Positions 6,259 through 13,434 of a stretch of 15,229 bases of DNA are shown here, piece by piece. The position numbers and the translations under genes are program-made. This DNA is from Collinsella sp. (lineage in GTDB: Bacteria; Actinomycetota; Coriobacteriia; Coriobacteriales; Coriobacteriaceae), in NCBI GenBank assembly GCA_019414465.1, contig DXLY01000035.1, positions 2,874 to 18,102 on the forward strand. Reading direction: 5' to 3'. Position 1 is the stretch's first letter. Each line of letters starts with the position of its first letter. The notes beneath the pieces were generated by a model. The model made no database searches. It was given only the letters and a program-made list of their open reading frames with translations, and was not told the DNA's origin.

Positions 6259-6567
6259 ATGGCACTCCCTCAGCTTACCGACGAGCAGCGCAAGCAGGCT
6301 CTTGAGAAGGCTGCTGCCGCACGTCACGCCCGCGCTGAGCTTCGCGAGCAGATCAAGAAGGGCGAGAAGTCCCTCGAGTCCGTGCTCAACTCCGATGACC
6401 CCATCGCTTCCCGCATGAAGGTTTCCACCCTCATCGAGTCTCTCCCCGGTTATGGCAAGGCCAAGGCCGCCAAGATCATGGAGGAGCTCGGTATCTCCGC
6501 TACTCGTCGCGTCCAGGGCCTCGGTGTCCGTCAGCGCGAGCAGCTCCTCGAGCAGCTGACCAAATAA
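6259..6567 (+). CDS. mihF: Integration host factor, actinobacterial type (mIHF)
   Basis: Small nucleoid-associated DNA-binding protein of the mycobacterial/streptomycete IHF family, unrelated in fold to the enterobacterial IHF alpha/beta. It has 102 residues and opens MALPQLTDEQRKQALEKAAAA, the family signature. A basic helical arm follows, then KVSTLIESLPGYGKAKAAKI, the helix-turn-helix-like DNA-contacting region. The C-terminal RVQGLGVRQ also matches the family. The ATG at 6259 has GGAGG (6249-6253) five bases upstream. In actinobacteria this gene typically stands immediately before gmk, as here: the stop TAA is followed directly by the gmk GTG. It has a promoter and a notable dyad upstream. 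Confidence 0.95.
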   Translation: MALPQLTDEQRKQALEKAAAARHARAELREQIKKGEKSLESVLNSDDPIASRMKVSTLIESLPGYGKAKAAKIMEELGISATRRVQGLGVRQREQLLEQLTK

Positions 6568-7137
6568 GTGAGCGCTCAGGATTCCAAGCTCTTTGTGATT
6601 TCTGGACCGTCAGGCGCAGGCAAGGGTACGCTCGTCACTCGTGTGCGCGAGCGCCGCTCGAACCTGGGTCTGACGGTTTCGGCTACCACGCGAGCACCAC
6701 GCAAAGGTGAGGTCGACGGCGTCAACTACTTTTTCCTGACGCGCGAGGAGTTCGACCGCCGCGTGGCAAACGGTGAGTTTGTTGAGTGGGCCGAGGTCCA
6801 CGGTAACTGCTACGGCACGTTGGTGAGCGAGGTCACATCCAAGCTCGCCTCGGGCTCGTCTCTGATTTTGGAGATCGATGTCCAGGGCGCCCTGCAGGTG
6901 AAGGAGCGTTTCCCCGAGGCCGTGCTGATCTTTATCAAGCCGCCTTCGCTTGAGGTGCTCCGCGAGCGTCTAGTCGGTCGCGGTACCGAGACGCCCGAGA
7001 CGATTGAGCTGCGTATGGCAAACGCCGCCGATGAGCTTGCCCTTGCCGACCGCTACGACGACGTCGTGGTGAATGACGATCTCGACCGCGCGACCGATGA
7101 GCTCGTTCGCGTTCTCGATATGCATGAAAGGATCTGA
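6568..7137 (+). CDS. gmk: Guanylate kinase
   Basis: Phosphorylates GMP to GDP with ATP, in the cytoplasm. It has 189 residues. The P-loop GPSGAGKGT spans residues 13-21. It is followed by the GMP-binding segment SATTRAPRKGEVDGVNYFF, the lid region around FVEWAEVHGNCYGT, and LEIDVQGA. The start is GTG at 6568, the base directly after the mihF stop codon. No clear Shine-Dalgarno lies upstream, so translation probably depends on ribosomes finishing mihF. rpoZ follows after five bases. The gmk-rpoZ pairing is widely conserved in bacteria. Confidence 0.97.
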   Translation: MSAQDSKLFVISGPSGAGKGTLVTRVRERRSNLGLTVSATTRAPRKGEVDGVNYFFLTREEFDRRVANGEFVEWAEVHGNCYGTLVSEVTSKLASGSSLILEIDVQGALQVKERFPEAVLIFIKPPSLEVLRERLVGRGTETPETIELRMANAADELALADRYDDVVVNDDLDRATDELVRVLDMHERI

Positions 7138-7142
7138 GGTCC

Positions 7143-7424
7143 GTGTCCGTTGTAAAGCCTTGCATTGACGATCTTCTGGAGAAGACCGATCACAACCGCT
7201 TCCTGCTCGCTTCGCTTGCCTCCAAGCGCGCCTGCGACATCAATAGCATGCTGCGTGGCCAGCACAACCGCGTGCTTGCCGTTCAGGATGTCGATGACAT
7301 CACCATCGGGCTTTCCGGTGCCGATACCATCTCGATGGCTATGGACGAGATTGTCGACGGCGACATCTCTTACGACGAGGCCCGTTACGAGAAGGCGCTC
7401 GGCCACAAGGTTGCTGAAGCCTAA
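7143..7424 (+). CDS. rpoZ: DNA-directed RNA polymerase omega subunit
   Basis: Small subunit that helps beta' fold and assemble into RNA polymerase. It has 93 residues. The conserved omega core is visible: IDDLLEKTDHNRFLLASLASKRACDINSM, with the NRF and the KRA-x-xIN helix. The start is GTG at 7143, with AAAGGA (7127-7132) ten bases upstream and GAGGT closer. The C-terminal half, including ISYDEARYEKALGHK, is lineage-specific but keeps the usual YEKAL ending of actinobacterial omega. The stop codon abuts the thiI start with no gap. Confidence 0.93.
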   Translation: MSVVKPCIDDLLEKTDHNRFLLASLASKRACDINSMLRGQHNRVLAVQDVDDITIGLSGADTISMAMDEIVDGDISYDEARYEKALGHKVAEA

Positions 7425-8669
7425 ATGGCGGCTCGCGTCTGCCTAGTCCACTATCACGAGGTTGGGCTGAAGGGCAAGAACCGCGCACATTTTGAGCATA
7501 TCCTCATGGATAACATCAAGGCGGCCTTGGCCGCCTTTTCCGTGAATGCCGTGTCTCGAATTTCCGGTTATATCCTCGTGACCTTTAACGAGCATCAGGC
7601 CGACGAGGCGGCGCGTGTCATCCGCACCGTCCCCGGCGTTGCCCGTGTGTCTTTGGCGTATCACACCAACCGCGACCCGCAGGAGTACTGCGCCGCCGCT
7701 GTGAAGGCGCTGCGCGAGTTTGGTTCCTTCGATTCGTTTAAGGTGCACGCCAAGCGCTCCAATACTGACTATGAGCTCACCTCGATCGATATCAATCGAC
7801 AGGTTGGCGAGGTGCTGTGTGAGGTGTTTCCCGATAAAAAGGTCCAGATGCACGACCCCGACGCGATGGTGCACGTTCTGGTGGTTCAGGGTAGTGTCTA
7901 CGTGTATGCGCGCTCCGAGCGCGGCGTGGGCGGCCTTCCGGTGGGTTCTGCCGGCAAGGTCGTGACGCTTCTGTCGTCGGGTATCGATTCTCCGGTGGCG
8001 ACCTGGATGCTCGCGCGTCGCGGCGCGGTGTGCGTGCCGGTGCATTTCTCCGGTCGTCCGCAGACGCCCGACACGAGTGAATACCTGGTGCAGGACATCA
8101 TCCGTGCGCTTGAGCCGGGTGTCCAGATCGGCCGCCTGTACGTGGTGCCGTTTGGCGACTGCCAGCGTGAGATTTCGGTCACCTGTCCCAGCAACCTGCG
8201 CGTGATCATGTATCGCCGCATTATGTATTCGGTTGCTGAGCGCATTGCACACATCGAGGGTGCCAGGGCCATCGTTACGGGCGAATCGCTTGGGCAGGTT
8301 GCCTCCCAAACGCTTGAGAACATCATGGCCGTCAACGAAGCCGTGAAGATTCCCGTGTTCCGTCCTCTCATCGGTTCGGACAAACAGGAGATCATCGCAC
8401 GCGCCGAGGAGATCGGTACGTTCGATATCTCGACTGAGGCCGCTCCCGACTGCTGCACGCTGTTTATGCCGCGTCGTCCCGAGACGCACGCCAAACTCGA
8501 TGCCGTGCACGAGGCCTGGGAGCTGTTCGACCACGAGGAGATGATTGAGCGCCTGCTCAAGCAGACCGAGTACATCGACTTCGAGAGCAACACATATAAG
8601 GCCCCTAAGACCTTAAAACGCAAACATTCGGAGCTTGCTCCGCGTGAGATTTACCAAGATCACGAGTAA
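7425..8669 (+). CDS. thiI: tRNA 4-thiouridine synthase ThiI (no rhodanese domain)
   Basis: ATP-dependent sulfurtransferase that makes 4-thiouridine in tRNA and, in some bacteria, supplies sulfur for thiazole. It has 414 residues in three parts: an N-terminal ferredoxin-like domain, a THUMP RNA-binding domain (about residues 60-165), and a PP-loop adenylation domain with SSGIDSP at 184-190. Conserved GESLGQVASQT follows, and PDCCTLF places Cys343-Cys344 where the catalytic cysteine of E. coli ThiI lies. There is no C-terminal rhodanese domain, as in Bacillus-type enzymes, so the sulfur carrier must be a cysteine desulfurase or a separate protein. ATG at 7425 follows the rpoZ stop directly and lacks a good Shine-Dalgarno, so coupling is likely. 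A strong terminator ends the operon. Confidence 0.95.
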   Translation: MAARVCLVHYHEVGLKGKNRAHFEHILMDNIKAALAAFSVNAVSRISGYILVTFNEHQADEAARVIRTVPGVARVSLAYHTNRDPQEYCAAAVKALREFGSFDSFKVHAKRSNTDYELTSIDINRQVGEVLCEVFPDKKVQMHDPDAMVHVLVVQGSVYVYARSERGVGGLPVGSAGKVVTLLSSGIDSPVATWMLARRGAVCVPVHFSGRPQTPDTSEYLVQDIIRALEPGVQIGRLYVVPFGDCQREISVTCPSNLRVIMYRRIMYSVAERIAHIEGARAIVTGESLGQVASQTLENIMAVNEAVKIPVFRPLIGSDKQEIIARAEEIGTFDISTEAAPDCCTLFMPRRPETHAKLDAVHEAWELFDHEEMIERLLKQTEYIDFESNTYKAPKTLKRKHSELAPREIYQDHE

Positions 8670-8679
8670 ATTTGTGCAT

Positions 8680-8712
8680 AGACCGACGATGCGTCTGCAT
8701 CGTCGGTCTTTT
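8680..8712 (+). terminator. Intrinsic terminator after thiI
   Basis: AGACCGACGATGC (8680-8692) pairs perfectly with GCATCGTCGGTCT (8697-8709) around loop GTCT, followed by TTTT. The 13-bp stem begins 11 bases after the thiI stop and clearly closes the mihF-thiI transcription unit. Confidence 0.92.
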
Positions 8713-8784
8713 GCTATCTGGGCATTTTGCGGCTAAGTGTTCATTTGCTGACGTTTGCCTGAATAAATGGACAGATTTGTGCAA

Positions 8785-8827
8785 GGTTTTGGTCGGTTTT
8801 TGGTTTGACCGCAAAAACCGGTTTTGG
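8785..8827 (+). repeat. Inverted and direct repeats upstream of comEA
   Basis: CGGTTTTTG (8794-8802) and CAAAAACCG (8812-8820) form a 9-bp inverted repeat. The flanks carry GGTTTTGG twice in direct orientation (8785-8792 and 8820-8827). GGTC/GACC (8791-8794, 8807-8810) offers an alternative pairing. No T tract follows, so this is not a terminator. It is a candidate operator or leader structure for the competence genes. I find no confident promoter between the thiI terminator and comEA. Confidence 0.4.
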
Positions 8828-8882
8828 GGCGTGGCTGTTGTGGAGCTCCTTTCCTGACACGATGGTGTTGGGAGGTTTTGCT

Positions 8883-9596
8883 ATGGCGCAGCGCGAACAA
8901 CACGAACGAGTCAAAAAGATGGACCGCTGGGCGGGCAAGCTGCTCGGTCATAAGGCAGTGGTGATGGCGATACTGGTCGTCATTGCGATGGCGAGTGGGC
9001 TGGCGATGGCGAACCTTGGCGGCGGTGCCGGCGGTGTGTCGTTTGAGCGCACTGATGGTTCGGGCACGTTAGTGGTGCCGGGATCCGGCGATGCTTCGAG
9101 CGGAAAGACATCCGAAGGCTCTTCGCCTAAGGCGTCTGCCGCGGCAGAGGTCTATGTCGATGTTGATGGCGCCGTGGTGTCACCCGGTGTATATCGCCTC
9201 AAAGACGGGGCGCGGGTGGCTCAGGCGATTGATGCCGCCGGCGGGCTGGCGCCCGAAGCAGACGTTACGGGGCTTAATCGTGCATCCAAGGTCACTGATG
9301 GACAAAAAATTCACGTTCCAACGGTAGGGGAGCAGCAGGTGTCCATTGCGGAAGCCGGTGTTGATGGTGGGGCTTCCGCATCATCAGGCGTCGGTGGCGC
9401 AACAGGCCTAGTAAACATTAATACGGCAAGCTCGGCAGAGCTGCAGACGCTCTCGGGAATCGGTCCCTCAATGGCACAGTCGATTATCGATGAGCGGACA
9501 AAGAACGGTGCTTTTGCTTCGGTTGACGATCTGATGCGCGTGTCGGGAATCGGCGAGAAGAAGCTTGCCAAAATCAAAGATTGCATCTGCGTATGA
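8883..9596 (+). CDS. comEA: Competence DNA receptor ComEA (SLBB and helix-hairpin-helix)
   Basis: Membrane-anchored receptor that binds double-stranded DNA outside the cell membrane and hands it to the ComEC channel. The 237 residues comprise a short basic cytoplasmic start, one membrane segment (about 25-45), a Gly/Ser/Ala-rich linker and an SLBB-type domain (about 88-150, YVDVDGAVVSPGVYRL). A second low-complexity linker follows, then a C-terminal ComEA helix-hairpin-helix domain (176-237) opening LVNINTASSAELQTLSGIGP and ending VSGIGEKKLAKIKD. ATG 8883 has GGGAGG (8870-8875) seven bases upstream. An upstream in-frame ATG at 8805 lies in the repeat region and lacks such a site. The final codons overlap the comEC start by four bases. 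Confidence 0.93.
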   Translation: MAQREQHERVKKMDRWAGKLLGHKAVVMAILVVIAMASGLAMANLGGGAGGVSFERTDGSGTLVVPGSGDASSGKTSEGSSPKASAAAEVYVDVDGAVVSPGVYRLKDGARVAQAIDAAGGLAPEADVTGLNRASKVTDGQKIHVPTVGEQQVSIAEAGVDGGASASSGVGGATGLVNINTASSAELQTLSGIGPSMAQSIIDERTKNGAFASVDDLMRVSGIGEKKLAKIKDCICV

Positions 9597-11896
9597 GTGC
9601 GACCGAGCGAGAGCACGTGATACCTCCGCGGCCCCTGATTCCGTGGACGATGGCCCTGTGTGCCGGCATGTGCGTGAGCTGCGCCTTGGTGCTCAGCATA
9701 GCCGCTGATGCGCTGCTGAGGGAGCGGGCGACGGCGGTCGGGCCGCTATGGGCCATTCCATTTGCGGCAGCGGTTTTCGTTGTGCTGGCTCACTCTTGTG
9801 CGAGGCTTGCCCCTTGGAAGCGGTGGCTGTATGCCGCGTCCGTCGGTCTCGTGGCGGGAGCGGTCGTCTCGGCGTGGTGGGCTGTGGGTGCGCTCAGCGC
9901 CTCGAGGGCGCTCGACGGTCGAGCGGCAAGCGGCCTCGAGTTTGTCGTGCAGGGTGATCCATCCATAAACGACGACGTGTATTCCTATACCTGCGAGGCA
10001 CGCGCGGACGGTAAGAACTTGGCAACGGTTCGCCTATCGTGTGACCGCGAGCTCAAGGTCGGGGCGCACGTGCGTGTTATCGGTCGTGTTTCACGTTTTG
10101 AGAACGATGCATATGGACGATCGCGCGTGCTCCGAGGCGAGGTGCGCAAGGTTCAAGCCGTTCGGATTGTGCCGGTCGATGAGGGCTCTCCGGGGCCGCT
10201 ACTTCGGCTGCGAAATGGACTGCTTGCGTCCATCGCGGCTGCGACCGACCCGGCGCGTGCGCTCATAGCCGGTGTCGTCTGCGGTCGTTCGGCCGAGCTG
10301 CGCGCCCAGCCGGCGGGCGACTGGTTTTCGGTGACGGGAACGGCGCATCTTATTGCCGTCTCGGGCAGCCATTTGGCTATCGTGGGGTTTGTAATCGAGG
10401 GTGTATTGCAAAAGACTCGGTGCTCACGTGGTCTTCAGCGGGCGATATTGGCGATAACGCTTGTTGGCTACGCTGCCTTTACGGGCACGTCTCCCTCGGC
10501 CGTGCGCGCGTGCTGCATGGTGTTCGTGACGCTTGTCGTAAACGGCGCGGGGCGTCGCCGGCACGGCGCATCGGCACTCTTCGTAACCATGTCCATCTTT
10601 GTGCTACTGCGGCCGACGGTGCTGTTCGAGATGGGCTTTCAGCTTTCATGTGCCAGCGTCTTAGCCATTCTGTGCTTTTGCCCCTATGCGACCTACGCTT
10701 TGGGTGAACTGGGTGTGCCATCGGGCGTTGCCAGCATGCTTTCCGTCACGCTGTGCTCGCAACTGGCGACACTTCCCATTACCATTCCTGCATTCGGTAC
10801 GTTCTCGCTCATTGCTCCGTTGGCAAATGCGGTCATCGGTCCGGTGGTGAGCGTACTGCTTGCTGTGTCCATCGTGCTGGTTCCCTTTTCGCTCGTGGGA
10901 CCGTTGCGGACTTGGGCGCTCGTTGTGCCCATGATTGCCGCCCGTTGCGCGCTGTTTTTCGAGCAGCTGTTTGCCGCCGTGCCGGGTGCATCCGTGAGCG
11001 TGCCGCCCGATAGCATGTGGATTTACCTAGTGCCGTGTTTGCTGGCGGTTCTGCTTGTCCGGTGGCCGCGTCCCCGTGCACGTCCTATGGCGGTGGGGCT
11101 TGCATGCCTGGTGCTCTTGGCTGCGATTCCGTACGTCTACTGGGATCGATTCGCTCCGCCTTCGGTGACGGTGCTCGATGTGGGCCAGGCCGATGCGATT
11201 CTTATCCGCCAGGGCGGCGCAGTAGCACTCGTCGACTGCGGGCTCGACGAGCGCGTGGTGGCGGCGTTGGTCCGCAATAACGTGCACCATATCGATGCCG
11301 TCTTTGTGACGCATTGGGATGAGGACCACTGGGGTGGTCTGCCTGCCGTGCTCGAACAGTTTTCGGTCGGAACGATTGCCGTGGCGGCTGATGCGCTGGA
11401 GGATGCTCCTGCCGAGGTGTTGAACCGACCTGGCGTGGAGTATCGGCAGGTGTGCCGTGGGGATACAGTCGACATCGGCTCATTTTGCGCCCGCGTGATG
11501 TGGCCATTCGAGTCCGTGGATGGCGAGGGAAATGAGGACTCGCTTGTCCTGCTGCTCTCTTATATTCAGGAAGGCAAGGGCCTGCGTATGCTCCTCACCG
11601 GCGATGCCGAGCTCGACCAAGAACGGGAATTCGTGCAGGAGGTGGGGGATATCGATGTCCTTAAACTTGGGCATCACGGCTCTAAGGTTTCAGTCGATGG
11701 TGAGTTGCTGGACGTCCTGAAGCCCGAGCTTTCCCTCGCAAGCGCCGGTGAGGGGAATCGATACGGCCATCCGTCCGATGCCTGTATCGATGCCGTTAAG
11801 GAAGCGGGTGGTGTGTTCGCGTGTACCATCGAACACGGCGACATTACCGTCACACCGACTGCGAATTGCTTTGCGATGCGATGCCAGCGACCGTGA
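9593..11896 (+). CDS. comEC: ComEC/Rec2 competence DNA channel with metallo-beta-lactamase domain
   Basis: Polytopic membrane protein that carries one DNA strand into the cell during natural transformation. It has 767 residues. The N-terminus has several hydrophobic segments and a soluble DUF4131-like part. The Competence domain begins around DWFSVTGTAHLIAVSGSHLAIVG (residues 243-265) and continues through many membrane segments to about residue 515. The C-terminal metallo-beta-lactamase fold (about 522-767) keeps its metal motifs THWDEDHWGG (573-582), LTGDAE and LGHHGSK (692-698), so it may be the nuclease that degrades the non-transported strand. The start ATG at 9593 overlaps the comEA stop (ATGA). 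The frame is intact with no internal stop. Confidence 0.94.
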   Translation: MSATEREHVIPPRPLIPWTMALCAGMCVSCALVLSIAADALLRERATAVGPLWAIPFAAAVFVVLAHSCARLAPWKRWLYAASVGLVAGAVVSAWWAVGALSASRALDGRAASGLEFVVQGDPSINDDVYSYTCEARADGKNLATVRLSCDRELKVGAHVRVIGRVSRFENDAYGRSRVLRGEVRKVQAVRIVPVDEGSPGPLLRLRNGLLASIAAATDPARALIAGVVCGRSAELRAQPAGDWFSVTGTAHLIAVSGSHLAIVGFVIEGVLQKTRCSRGLQRAILAITLVGYAAFTGTSPSAVRACCMVFVTLVVNGAGRRRHGASALFVTMSIFVLLRPTVLFEMGFQLSCASVLAILCFCPYATYALGELGVPSGVASMLSVTLCSQLATLPITIPAFGTFSLIAPLANAVIGPVVSVLLAVSIVLVPFSLVGPLRTWALVVPMIAARCALFFEQLFAAVPGASVSVPPDSMWIYLVPCLLAVLLVRWPRPRARPMAVGLACLVLLAAIPYVYWDRFAPPSVTVLDVGQADAILIRQGGAVALVDCGLDERVVAALVRNNVHHIDAVFVTHWDEDHWGGLPAVLEQFSVGTIAVAADALEDAPAEVLNRPGVEYRQVCRGDTVDIGSFCARVMWPFESVDGEGNEDSLVLLLSYIQEGKGLRMLLTGDAELDQEREFVQEVGDIDVLKLGHHGSKVSVDGELLDVLKPELSLASAGEGNRYGHPSDACIDAVKEAGGVFACTIEHGDITVTPTANCFAMRCQRP

Positions 11897-11904
11897 CGAC
11901 GTCG

Positions 11905-11934
11905 TTGGCGTGTGGTGGGCCTCTGGGCTAGAAT
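11905..11934 (+). promoter_or_regulatory. Probable holA promoter
   Basis: TTGGCG (11905-11910) and TAGAAT (11929-11934) are 18 bases apart, just after the comEC stop. Transcription would begin near 11941, about 34 bases before the holA ATG. No terminator separates comEC from this promoter, so read-through is also possible. Confidence 0.5.
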
Positions 11935-11974
11935 GGCACTGAACGAATACGAAGGCCTGCGGGAGGGGGGCGCA

Positions 11975-12937
11975 ATGTCCGAAACCGGTTTGCTGCCGGC
12001 ATATCTGATCGTCGGTACCGACGGAGTTAAGCGCGACCACGCCGTCTCGCGTATGAAAGCGCGTCTGGAAAAATCGGGTATGGTCGAGTTCAACCTCGAC
12101 GAGCGAGACATGACCAAGGACCCCGATATCGAGTCCATTATCGGATCGCTTAACACCTTTCCGATGGGCAGTGAGTTTCGTCTGGTAATCCTCGATGGCT
12201 GCTCAAAGCTCGCCAAGGCGGTCTCGGAGCCGCTCGTTGGGTATCTGGCGAGTCCCAGCCCCACAACGGTCTGCCTCATCATCGCCGACTCACTTGCCAA
12301 GAATACGCGCCTGTATAAGGCAATCGCCAAGATCGACAAGAAGGCTATCGTCGATTGCTCGGGTACCAAGCGCTGGGAACTGCCGCGCCGTGTTCAGCAG
12401 ATGGCGACGCAGCGCGGTAAGTCGATTTCGACGGCGGCCGCCGAGGAGCTCGTCTCGCGTTCGGGCGAAAACACGCGCATGCTCGATAACGACTTGGCCA
12501 AGCTTGACCAGATGGTCGAGGCACCGCAAATTGAGCTTGCCGATGTGGAGCGCTGGATCGTGCGCACGGCCGAAGTTCAGCCCTGGGACTTTCTCAATGC
12601 GGTCTCGGCCCGTGACATGCGCCGCTCGCTTGAGCTCTTCAATCTACTGCCCGCCAAGAGCTACGTGTGGACCTACACGCTGCTGTGCGGGCGCATTCGC
12701 GAGCTTATCGTTGCCAAGGCGCTCGATGCGCGTGGGCAGGGTCGTGAGCTTGCCGCGACGCTTAAGCTTCAGGCCTGGCAGGTCAAAAATCACCTGACCT
12801 GGGCACGCCGCTTTTCGATGGCGGAGCTTGTCGCTGCGCTCGAGGGCGCGGTCGATGTGGAGCTCGCATTGAAGGGTTCGGCTGATTCCCAGACCGCGCT
12901 TTTGCTCTGGATTACGAACATCTTGAGAAAATCGTGA
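11975..12937 (+). CDS. holA: DNA polymerase III subunit delta
   Basis: The delta subunit of the clamp loader opens the beta sliding clamp so that it can be placed on DNA. The 320 residues fit the family's usual length. The sequence opens LLPAYLIVGTDGVKRDHAVSRM, matching the YLIxGxD start of HolA. It continues with an AAA+-like fold without Walker motifs, then WELPRRVQQMATQRGKSIS and SGENTRMLDNDLAKL, the conserved middle region. The C-terminal helical collar ends VDVELALKGS. The ATG at 11975 has GGGAGGGGGG (11961-11970) upstream; other in-frame starts at 11912 and 11933 lack a ribosome site. The comEA-comEC-holA-rpsT-lepA order is seen in many Gram-positive bacteria. Confidence 0.94.
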   Translation: MSETGLLPAYLIVGTDGVKRDHAVSRMKARLEKSGMVEFNLDERDMTKDPDIESIIGSLNTFPMGSEFRLVILDGCSKLAKAVSEPLVGYLASPSPTTVCLIIADSLAKNTRLYKAIAKIDKKAIVDCSGTKRWELPRRVQQMATQRGKSISTAAAEELVSRSGENTRMLDNDLAKLDQMVEAPQIELADVERWIVRTAEVQPWDFLNAVSARDMRRSLELFNLLPAKSYVWTYTLLCGRIRELIVAKALDARGQGRELAATLKLQAWQVKNHLTWARRFSMAELVAALEGAVDVELALKGSADSQTALLLWITNILRKS

Positions 12938-12986
12938 TGATACCTGCCTATTTGACAAATTCGTTCTATCCCTTTGAGGGGGAGCG

Positions 12987-12995
12987 TGCTATAGT
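12987..12995 (+). promoter_or_regulatory. Extended -10 promoter of rpsT
   Basis: TGCTATAGT (12987-12995) is an extended -10 identical to the one upstream of rpmB. No good -35 stands at 16-18 bases; the TTGACA at 12952 is 32 bases away and too far to pair with it. Transcription would start near 13002, giving a leader of about 69 bases. Confidence 0.65.
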
Positions 12996-13006
12996 AGACG
13001 CTTGCA

Positions 13007-13065
13007 TGACCTCACCGTGTCTCAGAGGTGTCATACATTTTTTGCAAGGAACTCGAAAGGAACTC
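13007..13065 (+). promoter_or_regulatory. Structured rpsT leader with duplicated ribosome-binding repeat
   Basis: TGACCTC (13007-13013) can pair with GAGG and TCA (13025-13033) as an imperfect stem, followed by TTTTTT (13038-13043), so it resembles a weak attenuator. It is followed by an exact 9-base direct repeat, AAGGAACTC at 13046-13054 and 13057-13065. Each copy holds an AAGGA ribosome-binding core. The second copy is at the right distance (9 bases) from the rpsT GTG. S20 is known to be autoregulated in E. coli, but a role for this leader is inference. Confidence 0.4.
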
Positions 13066-13070
13066 CAGAA

Positions 13071-13337
13071 GTGGCAAACATCAAGTCTCAGAAGAAGCGT
13101 ATCCGCACCAATGAGGCAGCTCGCATGCGTAACAAGGCTGTCAAGTCCGAGCTCAAGACGCTGACCAAGCACGTCCAGTCCGCCGTCGCCGAGGGCGACG
13201 CCGAGAAGGCCCAGGCTGCCCTCAAGACCGTTACCAAGCGTCTTGACATGGCTGCCGCCAAGCATGTTATCCACAAGAACCAGGCTTCCAACCGCAAGTC
13301 CGGTCTTGCCAAGCTCGTGAACAGCATCAACGCCTAA
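13071..13337 (+). CDS. rpsT: 30S ribosomal protein S20
   Basis: Small basic helical protein of the 30S subunit that binds 16S rRNA. It has 88 residues, the normal length. It opens MANIKSQKKRIRTNEAARMRNKAVKSELKT, highly typical of S20, and ends with the conserved HKNQASNRKSGLAKLVN. The start is GTG at 13071, chosen because the S20 N-terminus begins exactly there and AAAGGA (13056-13061) lies nine bases upstream. Codons further upstream in this frame run through the leader hairpin. The gene is monocistronic, bounded by its own promoter and a strong terminator. Confidence 0.97.
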   Translation: MANIKSQKKRIRTNEAARMRNKAVKSELKTLTKHVQSAVAEGDAEKAQAALKTVTKRLDMAAAKHVIHKNQASNRKSGLAKLVNSINA

Positions 13338-13371
13338 GTTGTAAATTTCACACCACACAGATTACGCGCAT

Positions 13372-13408
13372 AAAAGGAGCCTGTTTTATGGAACAGGCTC
13401 CTTTTTTT
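13372..13408 (+). terminator. Intrinsic terminator after rpsT
   Basis: GGAGCCTGTT (13376-13385) pairs perfectly with AACAGGCTCC (13392-13401) around loop TTATGG, followed by seven T (13402-13408). AAAA (13372-13375) precedes the stem, so it could also act on the opposite strand. It separates rpsT from lepA. Confidence 0.95.
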
Positions 13409-13420
13409 GTACCGCTCGGG

Positions 13421-13434
13421 TAAGATAGTCCGCA
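13421..13434 (+). promoter_or_regulatory. lepA promoter predicting a leaderless transcript
   Basis: TAAGAT (13421-13426) is a good actinobacterial -10, followed by seven bases and then the lepA ATG at 13434. This places the expected transcription start on the A of the start codon. No Shine-Dalgarno exists between the rpsT terminator and the ATG. The -35 region would overlap the terminator's 3' arm and T run and is weak. Confidence 0.55.

Noticed and set aside
7443..8534. 363-codon frame opposite thiI
   Set aside because: Antisense artefact; thiI carries the PP-loop and THUMP features.
11912..11974. Upstream starts for holA at 11912 or 11933
   Set aside because: They overlap the predicted promoter and have no ribosome site. 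ATG 11975 has a strong one and gives the family N-terminus.
12952..12957. TTGACA as the -35 of rpsT
   Set aside because: It stands 32 bases before the TATAGT, far beyond the usable 16-19, and no -10 lies at proper spacing from it.
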